A DNA stretch of 64,000 nt, taken from TM7 phylum sp. oral taxon 349. GTDB taxonomy: Bacteria > Patescibacteriota > Saccharimonadia > Saccharimonadales > Saccharimonadaceae. The position numbers were made by a program, and so were the translations under genes. Where the stretch lies: NCBI GenBank assembly GCA_018127705.1, contig CP072328.1, positions 558,001 through 622,000 of the forward strand. The letters run 5' to 3'. The notes beneath the pieces are model-generated. The model had not been told where the DNA came from, did not search any database, and worked only from the letters and a program-made list of their open reading frames with translations. Numbering within the stretch: the stretch's first letter is position 1; each line of letters opens with the position of its first letter. Positions 54,839-63,534 of this stretch are shown one piece after another.

Positions 54839-56497
54839 CTACACCGCGCTAATTTGTACAACCGTGCCACCGATCTTTCGGCGGAAATAATCGTCGTGGC
54901 TAACGTAAAGTATTGCGCCTGAATAGCGCTCAAGCGCCATCTCTAGCTCTTCAATACTCGGCAAGTCCAAATGGTTCGTTGGTTCATCTAGGATTAGCAG
55001 CTGCGGATCATTTGCCAGCATACTAATGATCTGGAACCGTGCTTTCTGTCCGCCGCTCAACCGAACAAGCGGCGTCATACCGTCAGCATCAGTAAACAGA
55101 TAATCGCCCATTAGCTGGCGGATTTTTGTCTCGCCAATTGCCAGCTTGCGGTCAATATACATTTGCTCAATCGCATCGTGTAACGGCATATTCAGATACG
55201 TCGACGTGATTTCCTGCTCGTATACGCCCACGCGCACATGCGGGTCAAGATTAAGTGTACCGCCATAAAGTACAGGCGCTACGTTTGAGCCCTGAGCAGG
55301 GCTTGCTAGCAATGCCCGAATCAACGTTGTCTTGCCTGTTCCGTTGCGCCCGCGCAGCTCTACTGCTTCGCCTTCGCGCAAATCAATATTCACGCCCTCA
55401 AACAACAGTACATCGCCATATCCAAGTGCCACATCGCGCGCCTCAACAAGTTTGCGCCGCGAGCGCATCGCACCATCCTTCATACGCAAATGGATGTTAC
55501 GCGCCTTGAATTTTTGGTAACGATCCGCCACCTTGTAATCCAACTGCGCTACATGCTCACGGTCAATCCAAAAGGTTGGCTTTTCGATTTTTTCTAACTC
55601 CGCTAGCTCTATCGATGCTTGATTCTCGCGTCGCTTGAATTGTTTAATCGTATCGGGGTCGCGCGCCCGTTCTTTCATGCGCCGAAACTGCAGTACTTTA
55701 TCTTTTAGATTCGCGATCCGCCGCGCCACCGTCTCATATTCATTCATCGCGTTGCCCGTCGCGAATGCATTATGTTTCAAATACGCGTCATAGTTTCCTT
55801 CAAAGCTTACCGTCGCACCGTCCTTCAGCTCAATAATTCGATCAACTTCTTTCAGTACGTCGCGGTCATGCGTAATCACCAGCATCGCCTGTTTTGATGT
55901 TTTCATCCAATCGATAAACTGCTTCTTTGCTAGGTAATCCATGTGATTGGTCGGTTCGTCAATCAGTGCCAAATCCGCTTGCGCGTGCATAATTTTCACG
56001 ACCTCAACCAGCCGCTTCTGGCCACCACTTAGCGAGGCGAGGGGACATTCCGCCATACCGTCCATTTGAAAATTTCTCAACTCTTCGGTCACAAGCTCCT
56101 CAATTTGATAGAACCCTTTTTGCCCAAACCGATCAAGCGCTTGCGTATATTTTTCAATCTTCGCCATGTCACTACCCATCGTCTCGGGATAGGTATGCAG
56201 AATATGCCGCAATCGTGCGTACTCCGGCAGCCCGCTCAAGATGTACTCCAACATTGTTATGTCACCAATATCGTGATGCTCTTGCGCCGTTGCTACAACC
56301 ACGCTGCCGCGACGAAAAATCACGCTACCCGTGAAATCTTTATCCGCGCCTGTCAATATGCCAAATAGCGTCGTTTTTCCTGCGCCATTGCGTCCGATGA
56401 GCCCGACTTTCTCGCCGTCATCCACACTAAACTTCACTCCGGCCATCAACACCGTAGGGCCAAACGATTTCTCAGTAATATGGACGTCGGCAATCAT
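54839..56497 (-). CDS. ABC-F ATPase (second copy)
   Basis: Tandem ABC ATPase, about 552 residues from the ATG at 56497 (MIADVHITEKSFGPTVLM). Halves: GRNGAGKTT / LSGGQKRLVEV / LALIDEPTNHMD and GRNGTGKTT / LSGGQKARFQI / LLILDEPTNHLD, with a charged linker (RRIANLKDKVLQFRRMKERA). TNHxD Walker B variants differ from TNNLD in the copy at 35.7 kb, so the two are distinct subfamilies. TACACT is 7 nt before the chosen ATG (leaderless); the longer frame to 56530 would start upstream of that box. Confidence 0.87.
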   Translation of the reverse strand: MIADVHITEKSFGPTVLMAGVKFSVDDGEKVGLIGRNGAGKTTLFGILTGADKDFTGSVIFRRGSVVVATAQEHHDIGDITMLEYILSGLPEYARLRHILHTYPETMGSDMAKIEKYTQALDRFGQKGFYQIEELVTEELRNFQMDGMAECPLASLSGGQKRLVEVVKIMHAQADLALIDEPTNHMDYLAKKQFIDWMKTSKQAMLVITHDRDVLKEVDRIIELKDGATVSFEGNYDAYLKHNAFATGNAMNEYETVARRIANLKDKVLQFRRMKERARDPDTIKQFKRRENQASIELAELEKIEKPTFWIDREHVAQLDYKVADRYQKFKARNIHLRMKDGAMRSRRKLVEARDVALGYGDVLLFEGVNIDLREGEAVELRGRNGTGKTTLIRALLASPAQGSNVAPVLYGGTLNLDPHVRVGVYEQEITSTYLNMPLHDAIEQMYIDRKLAIGETKIRQLMGDYLFTDADGMTPLVRLSGGQKARFQIISMLANDPQLLILDEPTNHLDLPSIEELEMALERYSGAILYVSHDDYFRRKIGGTVVQISAV

Positions 56498-56560
56498 ACG
56501 GAATAGTGTATCACGAGACAGTCTTGACACAAATCACAAAAATTACGATAATACGACGTT

Positions 56561-56908
56561 ATGGGAGAAATTATTACATTAAGTCCGGCGGAAGACCCCG
56601 ACGATGACAGCCACGATTCACAATATGGTAATTTATGCAGGCCATTTGATAAAAAAGGGTTGCGGTCAGAGATTAGTAAACAATGCCATGGTTACGAATC
56701 AATCAGAGCATTCGATGGCTTCACGGCGCTCATCGAATATCTAGAGTCAGCAAGCCCGAAAGAAGTAGCGAATACGATAACGAGACAAGAGGTGCTTGGC
56801 ATTATTTCGCGCGCTCGACAATCTTGCGATTTTTCATCTTTGGAAGGATGGCTGGCACGGCTTGAACAGATTATCAGGAAACATAACGGCGATAACTCTA
56901 TAGACTAA
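56561..56908 (+). CDS. Hypothetical protein upstream of smpB
   Basis: A 115-residue soluble protein with an acidic N-terminus (SPAEDPDDDSHDSQYGN), a middle helix and a C-terminal segment VANTITRQEVLGIISRARQS ... WLARLEQIIRKHN that looks helical. No family is recognised. No ribosome site; AT-rich -10-like sequence lies just before the ATG, so probably leaderless. Confidence 0.55.
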   Translation: MGEIITLSPAEDPDDDSHDSQYGNLCRPFDKKGLRSEISKQCHGYESIRAFDGFTALIEYLESASPKEVANTITRQEVLGIISRARQSCDFSSLEGWLARLEQIIRKHNGDNSID

Positions 56909-56945
56909 ATTACCACCACATATCTCTGATATAATTAGTTACAGC

Positions 56946-57425
56946 ATGAGCAAGAAGCGTCCACACGGCAAAAAACACACTGGTTCGTCCGCGATCGTTA
57001 ACAGACGGGCACGATTTGATTATACGTTGGGCGACGAGATTATTGCAGGACTAGCGCTGACTGGTCTTGAGGTGCGCGCCGCCCGTGACGGGCATGTACA
57101 ACTAAAAGGTGCATTCGTTACAGTAAAAAATGGGGAATTATGGCTAAATAACGCTAGTTTCAGTCTGCGTCATAACGAGCGCGGCAAGCCCGAAGCGCGC
57201 ACGGTTGATACAAGCCCGCGCAAGTTGCTTGCAAACCGCAAGCAAATTGATCAGCTCGCCGCAAGCCGTACGCAAGGCATGACAATCGTGCCGACAAAAT
57301 TATTGACACAGGGACGATTTATCAAGCTCGTTATCGCGCTCGGTAAAGGCAAAAAGCGCTACGATAAACGCGAAACTATCAAACGCCGCGACCAAGACCG
57401 CGAGGCAAAGCGGCTGATGCGCTAA
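56946..57425 (+). CDS. smpB: SsrA-binding protein SmpB
   Basis: Partner of tmRNA in ribosome rescue, 159 residues: NRRARFDYTLGDEIIAGLALTGLEVRAARDGHVQLKGAFV, NNASFSLRHNERGKPEARTVDTSPRKLLANRKQI and the basic C-terminal tail RYDKRETIKRRDQDREAKRLMR. TATAAT (56930-56935) is 10 nt before the ATG. The ssrA gene itself was not found in this window. Confidence 0.95.
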   Translation: MSKKRPHGKKHTGSSAIVNRRARFDYTLGDEIIAGLALTGLEVRAARDGHVQLKGAFVTVKNGELWLNNASFSLRHNERGKPEARTVDTSPRKLLANRKQIDQLAASRTQGMTIVPTKLLTQGRFIKLVIALGKGKKRYDKRETIKRRDQDREAKRLMR

Positions 57426-57496
57426 GAATGCGTCAATAAGTTATCGCGATCAGATGCACCATATTCACATGGCAAGAGCGCAGCAGGCAACAAAAC

Positions 57497-57524
57497 ACGC
57501 TTAAGACTCAAGCGTTCAGGTTTT
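57497..57524. terminator. Weak terminator candidate between convergent genes
   Basis: Stem ACGCTT/AAGCGT with a 7-nt loop, followed by TCAGGTTTT, between smpB and the convergent glycosyltransferase. Confidence 0.4.
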
Positions 57525-57537
57525 ATGAAACTTTAAG

Positions 57538-58797
57538 TTATTCCCCAAGTTCCCGCCGCGCATCAATCAGGCGCTGATACAATTCAACAAGTTTTTTCGC
57601 CATCGTTTCAGAGTCAAACGCTTTAGCGACACGCAACGCGCCTGCTGACAAGCGCTTAAGCCTTTCGCGGTCGTTAAGCATGTCAGTAAAGACGCGCGCA
57701 AAATCTTCACCTTCAATTCCGTCGGTCAAAATTGAATTCTTCGGCGTAAGCGCTTCGGTCAAACGCTCATCACAGTATACAATCGGCAAGCCTGCTGCTG
57801 CCGCTTCCAAAAACGTCATCGGCTGATTATCGAAATGATACGACGCAAGCGCAAACACGTCTGCCTGCTTAAGCAACGATGCTACCTGCGCGCTTGAGCA
57901 CATCCCCGTAAATATCACGCGGTCTTCTAGCTCTAATTCCGCCACGCGCTTACGCAATTCGCGTTCGTATGGGCCGCCGCCGACAAGTACGAGTTTAATC
58001 GTCTTATCGGTAATGTGAGGCATCGCCTCAACAAGCGCCATTTGCCGCTTCTCTGGGCTAAGCCGCGCCACGCAAATGATAAATTTTTCACCGCGCTTTT
58101 TTGTAATTGGTGAGTCTATAGCACGCGCATAACGATATTTTTTTGTATCAATACTATTCGGGAAAATATAATACGGCGTCGTCAAGCCGCCTTCGTCGAC
58201 TAGAATCTTCGCTAAATGTTTCGACGGTGATAAACACGCATCGCATTTATTCGCGAACGCTGCCGTCAGACGCCAGCCTTGACGCGATAGCATATCTTTG
58301 ATCTTACTGCGATCAAGCTCGCGAATCTGCTCGCGCGACATTTTCGGCATAATCGGCTTCGTTCTCAACACTACGGGAAACGCTACCGTTGCTGCGATCA
58401 ACCCCGCCGTCACCATAAACGGATAATCGTCGATGAGCTCGGTGTAGAGCGTATGGATTGTCGTGACATGCGGAATATTCTGGCGCTTCGCAACGCTATG
58501 CGCTAACACGCCTAAATAAAACTGCGTCTGGCTATGTACGACATCAAAGTCATATTCGTCAAGGCGTTTTGCAAGCCCTGGGTAAATATATGCCATTTCG
58601 CGCTTTTCAAACACATAATTCTTTGACGATGGCATACGAATTACGTGGTCTTCATAATCGTCATAATCTTCGACTTTCGGAGCAACAACAAACACCTCGT
58701 GCCCTAAACCCTCTAGTGCTTGCTTGTATGTTGCTGTCGACGTTGCCACGCCGTGCACCGACGGTAAATAATCGTCGATAAACAGTCCAATTCTCAT
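57538..58797 (-). CDS. GT4 family glycosyltransferase
   Basis: A 419-residue GT-B enzyme of the alpha-glucosyl/mannosyl-transferase type. N-terminal MRIGLFIDDYLPSVHGVATST, HSQTQFYLGVLAH, HTIHTLYTELIDDYP, and the C-terminal nucleotide-sugar domain FIICVARLSPEKRQMALVEAMP, LVGGGPYERELR, FDNQPMTFLEAAAAGLPIVYCDERL (EX7E motif). It probably makes a glycolipid such as glucosyl-diacylglycerol. TATACT lies 11 nt before the ATG. Confidence 0.85.
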   Translation of the reverse strand: MRIGLFIDDYLPSVHGVATSTATYKQALEGLGHEVFVVAPKVEDYDDYEDHVIRMPSSKNYVFEKREMAYIYPGLAKRLDEYDFDVVHSQTQFYLGVLAHSVAKRQNIPHVTTIHTLYTELIDDYPFMVTAGLIAATVAFPVVLRTKPIMPKMSREQIRELDRSKIKDMLSRQGWRLTAAFANKCDACLSPSKHLAKILVDEGGLTTPYYIFPNSIDTKKYRYARAIDSPITKKRGEKFIICVARLSPEKRQMALVEAMPHITDKTIKLVLVGGGPYERELRKRVAELELEDRVIFTGMCSSAQVASLLKQADVFALASYHFDNQPMTFLEAAAAGLPIVYCDERLTEALTPKNSILTDGIEGEDFARVFTDMLNDRERLKRLSAGALRVAKAFDSETMAKKLVELYQRLIDARRELGE

Positions 58798-58806
58798 AAC
58801 TATCCC

Positions 58807-59673
58807 TTAGTATATCATATTGCGCGCGCCCGGCTCGTCAGGCAGCAAATCGCGCCAAGCTTCAAAGTGCAGAATATGACCGGCACTTGGTACGATACGG
58901 ATCTTCGCCTCAGGTAAAAGCTGGCGCATCGCACTGCGCGCCTTCTCGGAGACGACCCTATCTCTTGCCCCCATCACGACCGTAACGCGCCGCTGAACTT
59001 CTAGGGAAGGGGAAGCCGTAAATGGGTTATCGTTATAGAGCAACGTTGACAATACGTTTGATACTTGCGACGTCGTTGTTGCTTTTTTGTATTTTTCAGA
59101 CTCAAGAAACCACGACCATGCAGTGCGATCATGCGAACTCATAACAACCGCGCCGCGAATCAGCCGACCAAGGTAGATATTGTATACAGCCCAGCTCGCT
59201 TTTTTTGGCACGTGCACCGAAACAGTTTGTAGCGCATTCGCAACATGCGACGTATGAGGTGTCGGGCAAGCAAGCACAACGCGCGTTTTTTGCGGCAACA
59301 AACCGTTAACCATATAACGATACACTACAGACGAGCCATACGAATTACTGCTCAGTAAATCCGGTGTTCGCCCAATCGTGTCAACTGCACGTGCTAACCA
59401 TGCCGCTAAATCGTCGTATGACCGCAGTTCCGGCAGCTCCGAGCCGCCATGCCCCGGCAAATCAACGGCGTATACAGCGTAACCGGCGCGTACATACTGC
59501 CTAGCAAGCGGCATCATGTCAATTTTGCCACCCGTCACGCCATGAACTACAACCGCAACTTTGCTGGCTCTCGTGTTGCACTCCAACCAGCAGATTCCGT
59601 TTCGCTGACGTTCTTCGCAGCCGAGCGTCTTAGCGATCTGCCTCAAGCTTGGCGGTCGTGTTGATCGTTTCAT
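58807..59673 (-). CDS. Alpha/beta hydrolase
   Basis: A 288-residue serine hydrolase: VVVHGVTGGKIDMMPLARQYVRAGYAVYAVDLPGHGGSE, nucleophile region LLSSNSYGSSVV, Asp in VVMGARDRVV, His in PSAGHILHFE. No signal peptide. TATAAT (59682-59687 on this strand) is 8 nt from the ATG: leaderless. Followed after 9 nt by the GT4 gene, so probably co-transcribed, and divergent from a second GT4 gene. Confidence 0.8.
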   Translation of the reverse strand: MKRSTRPPSLRQIAKTLGCEERQRNGICWLECNTRASKVAVVVHGVTGGKIDMMPLARQYVRAGYAVYAVDLPGHGGSELPELRSYDDLAAWLARAVDTIGRTPDLLSSNSYGSSVVYRYMVNGLLPQKTRVVLACPTPHTSHVANALQTVSVHVPKKASWAVYNIYLGRLIRGAVVMSSHDRTAWSWFLESEKYKKATTTSQVSNVLSTLLYNDNPFTASPSLEVQRRVTVVMGARDRVVSEKARSAMRQLLPEAKIRIVPSAGHILHFEAWRDLLPDEPGARNMIY

Positions 59674-59732
59674 GCCATCGTATTATAGAGCGCATGCGGC
59701 AAAAAAGCTACTGCATATTGTATAATGCAAGT

Positions 59733-60962
59733 ATGCAAACGCTTCATATTGCGCTCGTGCTTGAGGATATGTTTCCTGATTCCAGCGGCGTTAGTCGTTC
59801 CGTACAAATGCAAATTGAAGAGCTGGTGCGTTTAGGGCACCGCGTCACGCTGCTCGCACCTGCCGTACAGCTAGTGCCACCCGTAAACGCTGAAACGATT
59901 CGCCTGCCGTCATATCGCCTCCCGGGTCTGCCAAAGCACACGCGAATTATTGTCAGCACCCATGCCCTCGCTAAACAGATTTCACGCAAGCATAAATTCG
60001 ATGTTATCCATAGTCAAACCGACACTGGTGCCGTGCGGTTAGCAGCACATATCGCACGCATACAGCACATTCCGCACATACATACCTTTCACACCAACAT
60101 GGCGGGCGCACACAGTACAGCACCGATTGTCGCATTCCTCGGCAGCATCGGCTACCGGCTAGGCGCATACAAACTACGGCGCATCCGTGGCAGTACGCAA
60201 GCCCTAGCTACAATCAATCGCGCTATACTGCACGAAGAGTCGCCGCTCGGGTTGTTTGACTGGCGATCGCAAGCGCTTATGGCGACAAGCGTTGATGCTA
60301 TTACTACGCCATCACGCTACATGCTGCGCTACATTCAGGCTGCCGGCGCTAGTATGCATATTCCAAATGCTAGTATTCCTACCGGCTATAGCCGCTCGTT
60401 TGAGGCGATTATCGCGAAGACAAGGCGCAAGCGGACATCACATGCATTGCGGTTCGTAAGCGTCAGCCGCATCGTCAAGGAAAAACGCCTCGCGGTCGTT
60501 ATTGACGCATTTCGCCAAGCAGATATTCCAGACAGCGAACTCGTCATTATCGGGGACGGCGCAGAGCTTGCTGCTCTGCGCGCCCACGCCCGGGGCGATA
60601 CACGCATTACGTTCACCGGGCACGTCGGCAGCCAGCAAGAGATCGTACAGCATCTGCGCGATGCCGATATATTCATTCTCGCGTCATACCGCTTCGACAA
60701 CCAGCCTATCGTCATTACAGAAGCACTCGCTGCCGGATTACCCGTATTGTACTGCGACGACCGGCTTGACGTCGGGCTACACCCAAACAACAGCCTGCTC
60801 GTTAAGCCGTCTTGCAAGACGCTCGCCGCCGGTATGCGCCAATTATCTGATAAGTCAACCCGCCATCGCCTAAGCATTGGCACGAAGTCCGTCTTCCGTG
60901 AGTTGTCACCAGAGACAACTGCACGCGCATATATCAAGCTATATCGGCAATTACTCAAATAG
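59733..60962 (+). CDS. GT4 family glycosyltransferase, second copy
   Basis: A 409-residue GT-B enzyme, paralogous in layout to the one at 57538: MQTLHIALVLEDMFPDSSGVSRSVQM, HSQTDTGAVRLAAHIA, HTFHTNMAGA, FVSVSRIVKEKRLAVVIDAF, IIGDGAELAALRAHA, FDNQPIVITEALAAGLPVLYCDDRLD. The ATG at 59733 is 6 nt after TATAAT (59721-59726), so the longer frame from 59649 is not used. Probably acts with the other GT4 on a membrane glycolipid. Confidence 0.85.
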   Translation: MQTLHIALVLEDMFPDSSGVSRSVQMQIEELVRLGHRVTLLAPAVQLVPPVNAETIRLPSYRLPGLPKHTRIIVSTHALAKQISRKHKFDVIHSQTDTGAVRLAAHIARIQHIPHIHTFHTNMAGAHSTAPIVAFLGSIGYRLGAYKLRRIRGSTQALATINRAILHEESPLGLFDWRSQALMATSVDAITTPSRYMLRYIQAAGASMHIPNASIPTGYSRSFEAIIAKTRRKRTSHALRFVSVSRIVKEKRLAVVIDAFRQADIPDSELVIIGDGAELAALRAHARGDTRITFTGHVGSQQEIVQHLRDADIFILASYRFDNQPIVITEALAAGLPVLYCDDRLDVGLHPNNSLLVKPSCKTLAAGMRQLSDKSTRHRLSIGTKSVFRELSPETTARAYIKLYRQLLK

Positions 60963-60977
60963 AGACTAAGCCTTGTC

Positions 60978-61039
60978 TGTAACATAAATTTATAGACGAT
61001 CATCACACAAAGAATATATGATGTGTGCGATCGGTTACA
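60978..61039. repeat. Inverted repeat downstream of the second GT4 gene
   Basis: Nested arms TGTAAC/GTTACA and GATC..CACAC / GTGTG.GATC around an AT-rich loop. It may act as a terminator or processing signal, but there is no T run. Confidence 0.45.
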
Positions 61040-61081
61040 GTCGTTGTACCATCTTTATTTAAATAATGTCAAGGAAACCCC

Positions 61082-61110
61082 TTGGCCAACCCAAACAAAC
61101 ATAGTATATT
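61082..61110 (+). promoter_or_regulatory. Candidate promoter of structured transcript 3
   Basis: TTGGCC (61082-61087), 17-bp spacer, TATATT (61105-61110). The expected start (~61117) coincides with the first base of the 5' hairpin. Confidence 0.5.
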
Positions 61111-61166
61111 ACTTCAGGATCTCATCGCAATCCCGCATGAGATCAGGTCTTTAAGAGAGGCAAAAC

Positions 61167-61598
61167 ATGGACGACACGTTCGACGAGTTCGACGAGTTCT
61201 TTGTCTTCGAGGACACGATTCCTAATATCGTGTCCTATAGCGTCATCCTCGGGAAGGAGGTGCGGAATGAGCTCAGGCTCATTAGGTCTGAGCTTCCGGA
61301 GGTGATCTACAACTTCTTTATTAATGAGGCAGACGATACTCTGAACATCTTTATCCAGATGTTCGCGGGAGCATTGCTGTCAGGGAGCGCTAGCATACTA
61401 GAACGCATAAAGGAATTCCTTGAAGAGCTTGCGGTCGTTGAGACCGCAAAAGTTGATAAGAGGCTTCTTAACAATATCGTTTTTAACGATATTGTCGAAG
61501 GCTTCGACGCCGATCCCGATTCCGACGCCGACACCGCCCCCGACGCCGACACCGCCCCCGACGCCGACACCGCCCCCGACGCCGACACCGCCGGCTAG
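61167..61598 (+). CDS. Acidic ORF with DADTAP repeats in structured transcript 3
   Basis: A 143-residue acidic protein: DDTFDEFDEFFVFEDTIP at the N-terminus, a mostly helical middle (RNELRLIRSELPEVIYNFF; LERIKEFLEELAVVETAKV) and a C-terminal repeat of four DADTAP-like units from an 18-bp DNA repeat. AAGAGAGG precedes the ATG. Product unknown. The coding sequence carries the transcript's hairpins. Confidence 0.6.
   Translation: MDDTFDEFDEFFVFEDTIPNIVSYSVILGKEVRNELRLIRSELPEVIYNFFINEADDTLNIFIQMFAGALLSGSASILERIKEFLEELAVVETAKVDKRLLNNIVFNDIVEGFDADPDSDADTAPDADTAPDADTAPDADTAG
61524..61592 (+). repeat. 18-bp coding repeat, about 3.8 copies
   Basis: Unit GACGCCGACACCGCCCCC, keeping the reading frame (six codons per unit). 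Confidence 0.9.
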
Positions 61599-61615
61599 TC
61601 CCTCCTAGCCTCTCA

Positions 61616-61680
61616 CCCCCAGACAGAAGCCGCTCTAGGGCATCATTGCCCGGGGTTCGTGCTTCTGTCTGGGGGCTTTT
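61616..61680 (+). terminator. Long-stem terminator of transcript 3
   Basis: 15-bp perfect stem (CCCCCAGACAGAAGC / GCTTCTGTCTGGGGG) enclosing GGGCA-TCAT-TGCCC, followed by CTTTT. Confidence 0.88.
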
Positions 61681-61694
61681 CATTTGGAATTAAA

Positions 61695-62528
61695 TTAAGA
61701 TGCAGATGGTTGGCAGTATGTTTCTACTAGCCTAATAACCGGTAACGCCATAGTTTCGCGCGGCAGCTCTATACTGCGATCAATAATAGCAGCAGGGCAA
61801 GGGTAGCGTAGCGGCAGTATGGTTGGCAGCTCGCCTACAGAGTAGGTGAGCGCGCCAGCAGGCGGTACGACAGGCTGTACTGAGCGCGTACGATCAGCAT
61901 GGTTGCGCGCAGTAATCTGTGCAACCTGGTCGTCAACGCGGGCGCGTTCATCGGCATTTAACTCGGCGTACGGACGCGGCATCATACCAAGCGTACGCTG
62001 GGCGCTTACTACCGGATCGCACACGAAAAACAAATCAAGCACATGTTCGCACAATCCGGCGCGGGCAAGCTCTTCGCCGACTTCGCCGAGTGCGCGCCCG
62101 TCTAGCAGTACAATCTCTACGCCTTCTTCGCGCGCATCGCGCAGCCATTTACGCAATAGTGCATCTTTGAATGCTTGGCTGCGCGGGCGAGCGCCAATCT
62201 TCACGCTGTTTGCGCTGATTTTTGGCGTGTAGAGTAACGTATCGCGGTCTGCCCGCGGCAGATGGTATACAAATTTCACGCGGCGTACGCAGGCGTCTTC
62301 GTTATGCTTGTCGGCGAGGAATGTATCTATTGCTATTGGATCATCCAAGTCTATGCCGTATTCCTGCATCATCACTACGAGCACGCGAAAGACTTGCCCT
62401 GCATCGATCAGCATGACGGGCAATGATAGCTCATCGCGTATATAGTCTTTTACCAAGCTTACGATCGTACCTTTGCCGCTGCGCGCATCGCCATCGAACG
62501 TTACCAGCTTAGGAAGTGGGTTGGTCAT
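61695..62528 (-). CDS. cmk: Cytidylate-kinase-like protein
   Basis: A 277-residue P-loop kinase from the ATG at 62528 (MTNPLPKLVTFDGDARSGKGT). P-loop GDARSGKGT, LLDGRALGEVGEELARA (cf. DGRDigtvv of CMP kinases), FFVCDPVVSAQRTL and a long C-terminal region. CMP kinases are usually ~220-230 residues, so there is an extra C-terminal part of ~50 residues. It converts (d)CMP to (d)CDP if the assignment holds. The IS at 62573 lies just upstream of its promoter region. Confidence 0.7.
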   Translation of the reverse strand: MTNPLPKLVTFDGDARSGKGTIVSLVKDYIRDELSLPVMLIDAGQVFRVLVVMMQEYGIDLDDPIAIDTFLADKHNEDACVRRVKFVYHLPRADRDTLLYTPKISANSVKIGARPRSQAFKDALLRKWLRDAREEGVEIVLLDGRALGEVGEELARAGLCEHVLDLFFVCDPVVSAQRTLGMMPRPYAELNADERARVDDQVAQITARNHADRTRSVQPVVPPAGALTYSVGELPTILPLRYPCPAAIIDRSIELPRETMALPVIRLVETYCQPSAS

Positions 62529-62572
62529 TAGGGTATATGATAGCATATGATTTTTTTGGAGGGGTAATACTT

Positions 62573-63481
62573 GGATACTCTAAACTAAAACGGAACATCC
62601 CATATACTTAGAGATGTAAAGCAACTAAGTACAGAAAGGACGCTCCGTATGTCTAACATACCAAACTTTGCCAGCAATAAGAAGTGCTGGAGGCTTATCA
62701 ACAAGCTTGTCTTTGGGGAGGAGGTGTCGTGCCCGCTCTGCGGGTGCGAGCTGCAAGAAAACTACCTCTCAAGATATCTCTGGTGCAAAATATGCCGCAA
62801 AAAGCTCAGAGCCACTGCCTGGCATGGTTCCTGGCTGTATGGCATGAAGCTGTCGTCCAAACAACTATTCAAGCTAATCTGGTGCTGGCAGAATCGTAAA
62901 AGTGTTGAGGCGGCTATACTGTTTGCTGGCGTTAGTTATCCAACTGTAGCTAGATGGTTCTCCCGCTTTCGAGAGAACCTGCCAGACGCTGCAACAATGC
63001 TAGAAGGCTTAATCCAAGCCGACGAAAGCTACTTCTCAAAGCTCAAGAGTAAACAAGCTACCTACATAGTTACTGGCGCCATTGAGCAGGATACCGGGCG
63101 CTTAGCCTTGCGTATAACCGGCGGCTTCCATGACGGACGAAGCCAAGATGTGCTTGAACAGTTCATCCAAGACAGCGTAAAACCAGGCAGCCTAATTATT
63201 ACCGACAAATGGTACGGTTACGACGAATTACCGCTCCTAGGCTACGAGCATGAAAGCCACAACCACAGCAGAGGCGACTTTGCTAATACCAACAAAGCTG
63301 AGCTAATTTGGAGCGTAGCCAAGCGCCACATGCGCAAACTCTACGGACAACGCATCCTAACCCACCAACTAGAAGAACTCTGCAAAGAATGGATGGCAAG
63401 AGCCAACCGCCCCAAGCTATTCGAGGACCCGATGACTTACCTGCGCTTTACTTTGGATGTTCCGGGTTAGTTGACTGAACC
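62573..63481 (+). mobile_element. IS1595-type insertion sequence, intact, with 8-bp target duplication
   Basis: A 909-bp element with ends GGATACTCTAAACTAAAACG (62573) and, on the minus strand, GGTTCAGTCAACTAACCCGG (63481). It is flanked by the direct repeat TAATACTT (62565-62572 and 63482-63489), the expected 8-bp duplication. Transposase intact. It lies between cmk and the exonuclease III gene. Confidence 0.95.
62649..63470 (+). CDS. IS1595-family transposase (intact copy)
   Basis: A 273-residue DDE transposase with a zinc ribbon (CPLCGC, CKIC) and ISXO2-like catalytic core: IQADESYF, ITDKWYGYD, and the Glu region NKAELIWSVAKRHMRK. Identical to the 6-kb copy over about 265 residues; the last residues are RPKLFEDPMTYLRFTLDVPG, and the stop lies inside the element. 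This is the complete form, and probably the source of transposition functions for related elements in this genome. Confidence 0.95.
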   Translation: MSNIPNFASNKKCWRLINKLVFGEEVSCPLCGCELQENYLSRYLWCKICRKKLRATAWHGSWLYGMKLSSKQLFKLIWCWQNRKSVEAAILFAGVSYPTVARWFSRFRENLPDAATMLEGLIQADESYFSKLKSKQATYIVTGAIEQDTGRLALRITGGFHDGRSQDVLEQFIQDSVKPGSLIITDKWYGYDELPLLGYEHESHNHSRGDFANTNKAELIWSVAKRHMRKLYGQRILTHQLEELCKEWMARANRPKLFEDPMTYLRFTLDVPG

Positions 63482-63534
63482 TAATACTTGCCGGGCATTA
63501 CATAAATAGCACGCCCATGCGCTATACTAAGCTC

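Larger units (their letters stand above)
61117..61680 (+). ncRNA. Hairpin-dense structured transcript 3
   Basis: Consecutive perfect stems: GATCTCAT/ATGAGATC (61118-61125/61137-61144) at the 5' end; 10 bp 61210-61219/61227-61236; AATGAGC/GCTCATT (61266-61272/61277-61283); GAACATC/GATGTTC (61343-61349/61358-61364); the palindrome AAGGAATTCCTT (61410-61421); TTGCGGTC/GACCGCAA (61429-61436/61442-61449); an 11-bp stem 61471-61481/61485-61495; and a 15-bp 3' stem 61616-61630/61661-61675 with an inner GGGCA/TGCCC hairpin and a T run. Same design as the transcripts at 42.6 and 54.4 kb. Confidence 0.65.

Noticed and set aside
56946-57540. ssrA (tmRNA) next to smpB
   Set aside because: The 110 nt after smpB are too short and show no tRNA-like ends.
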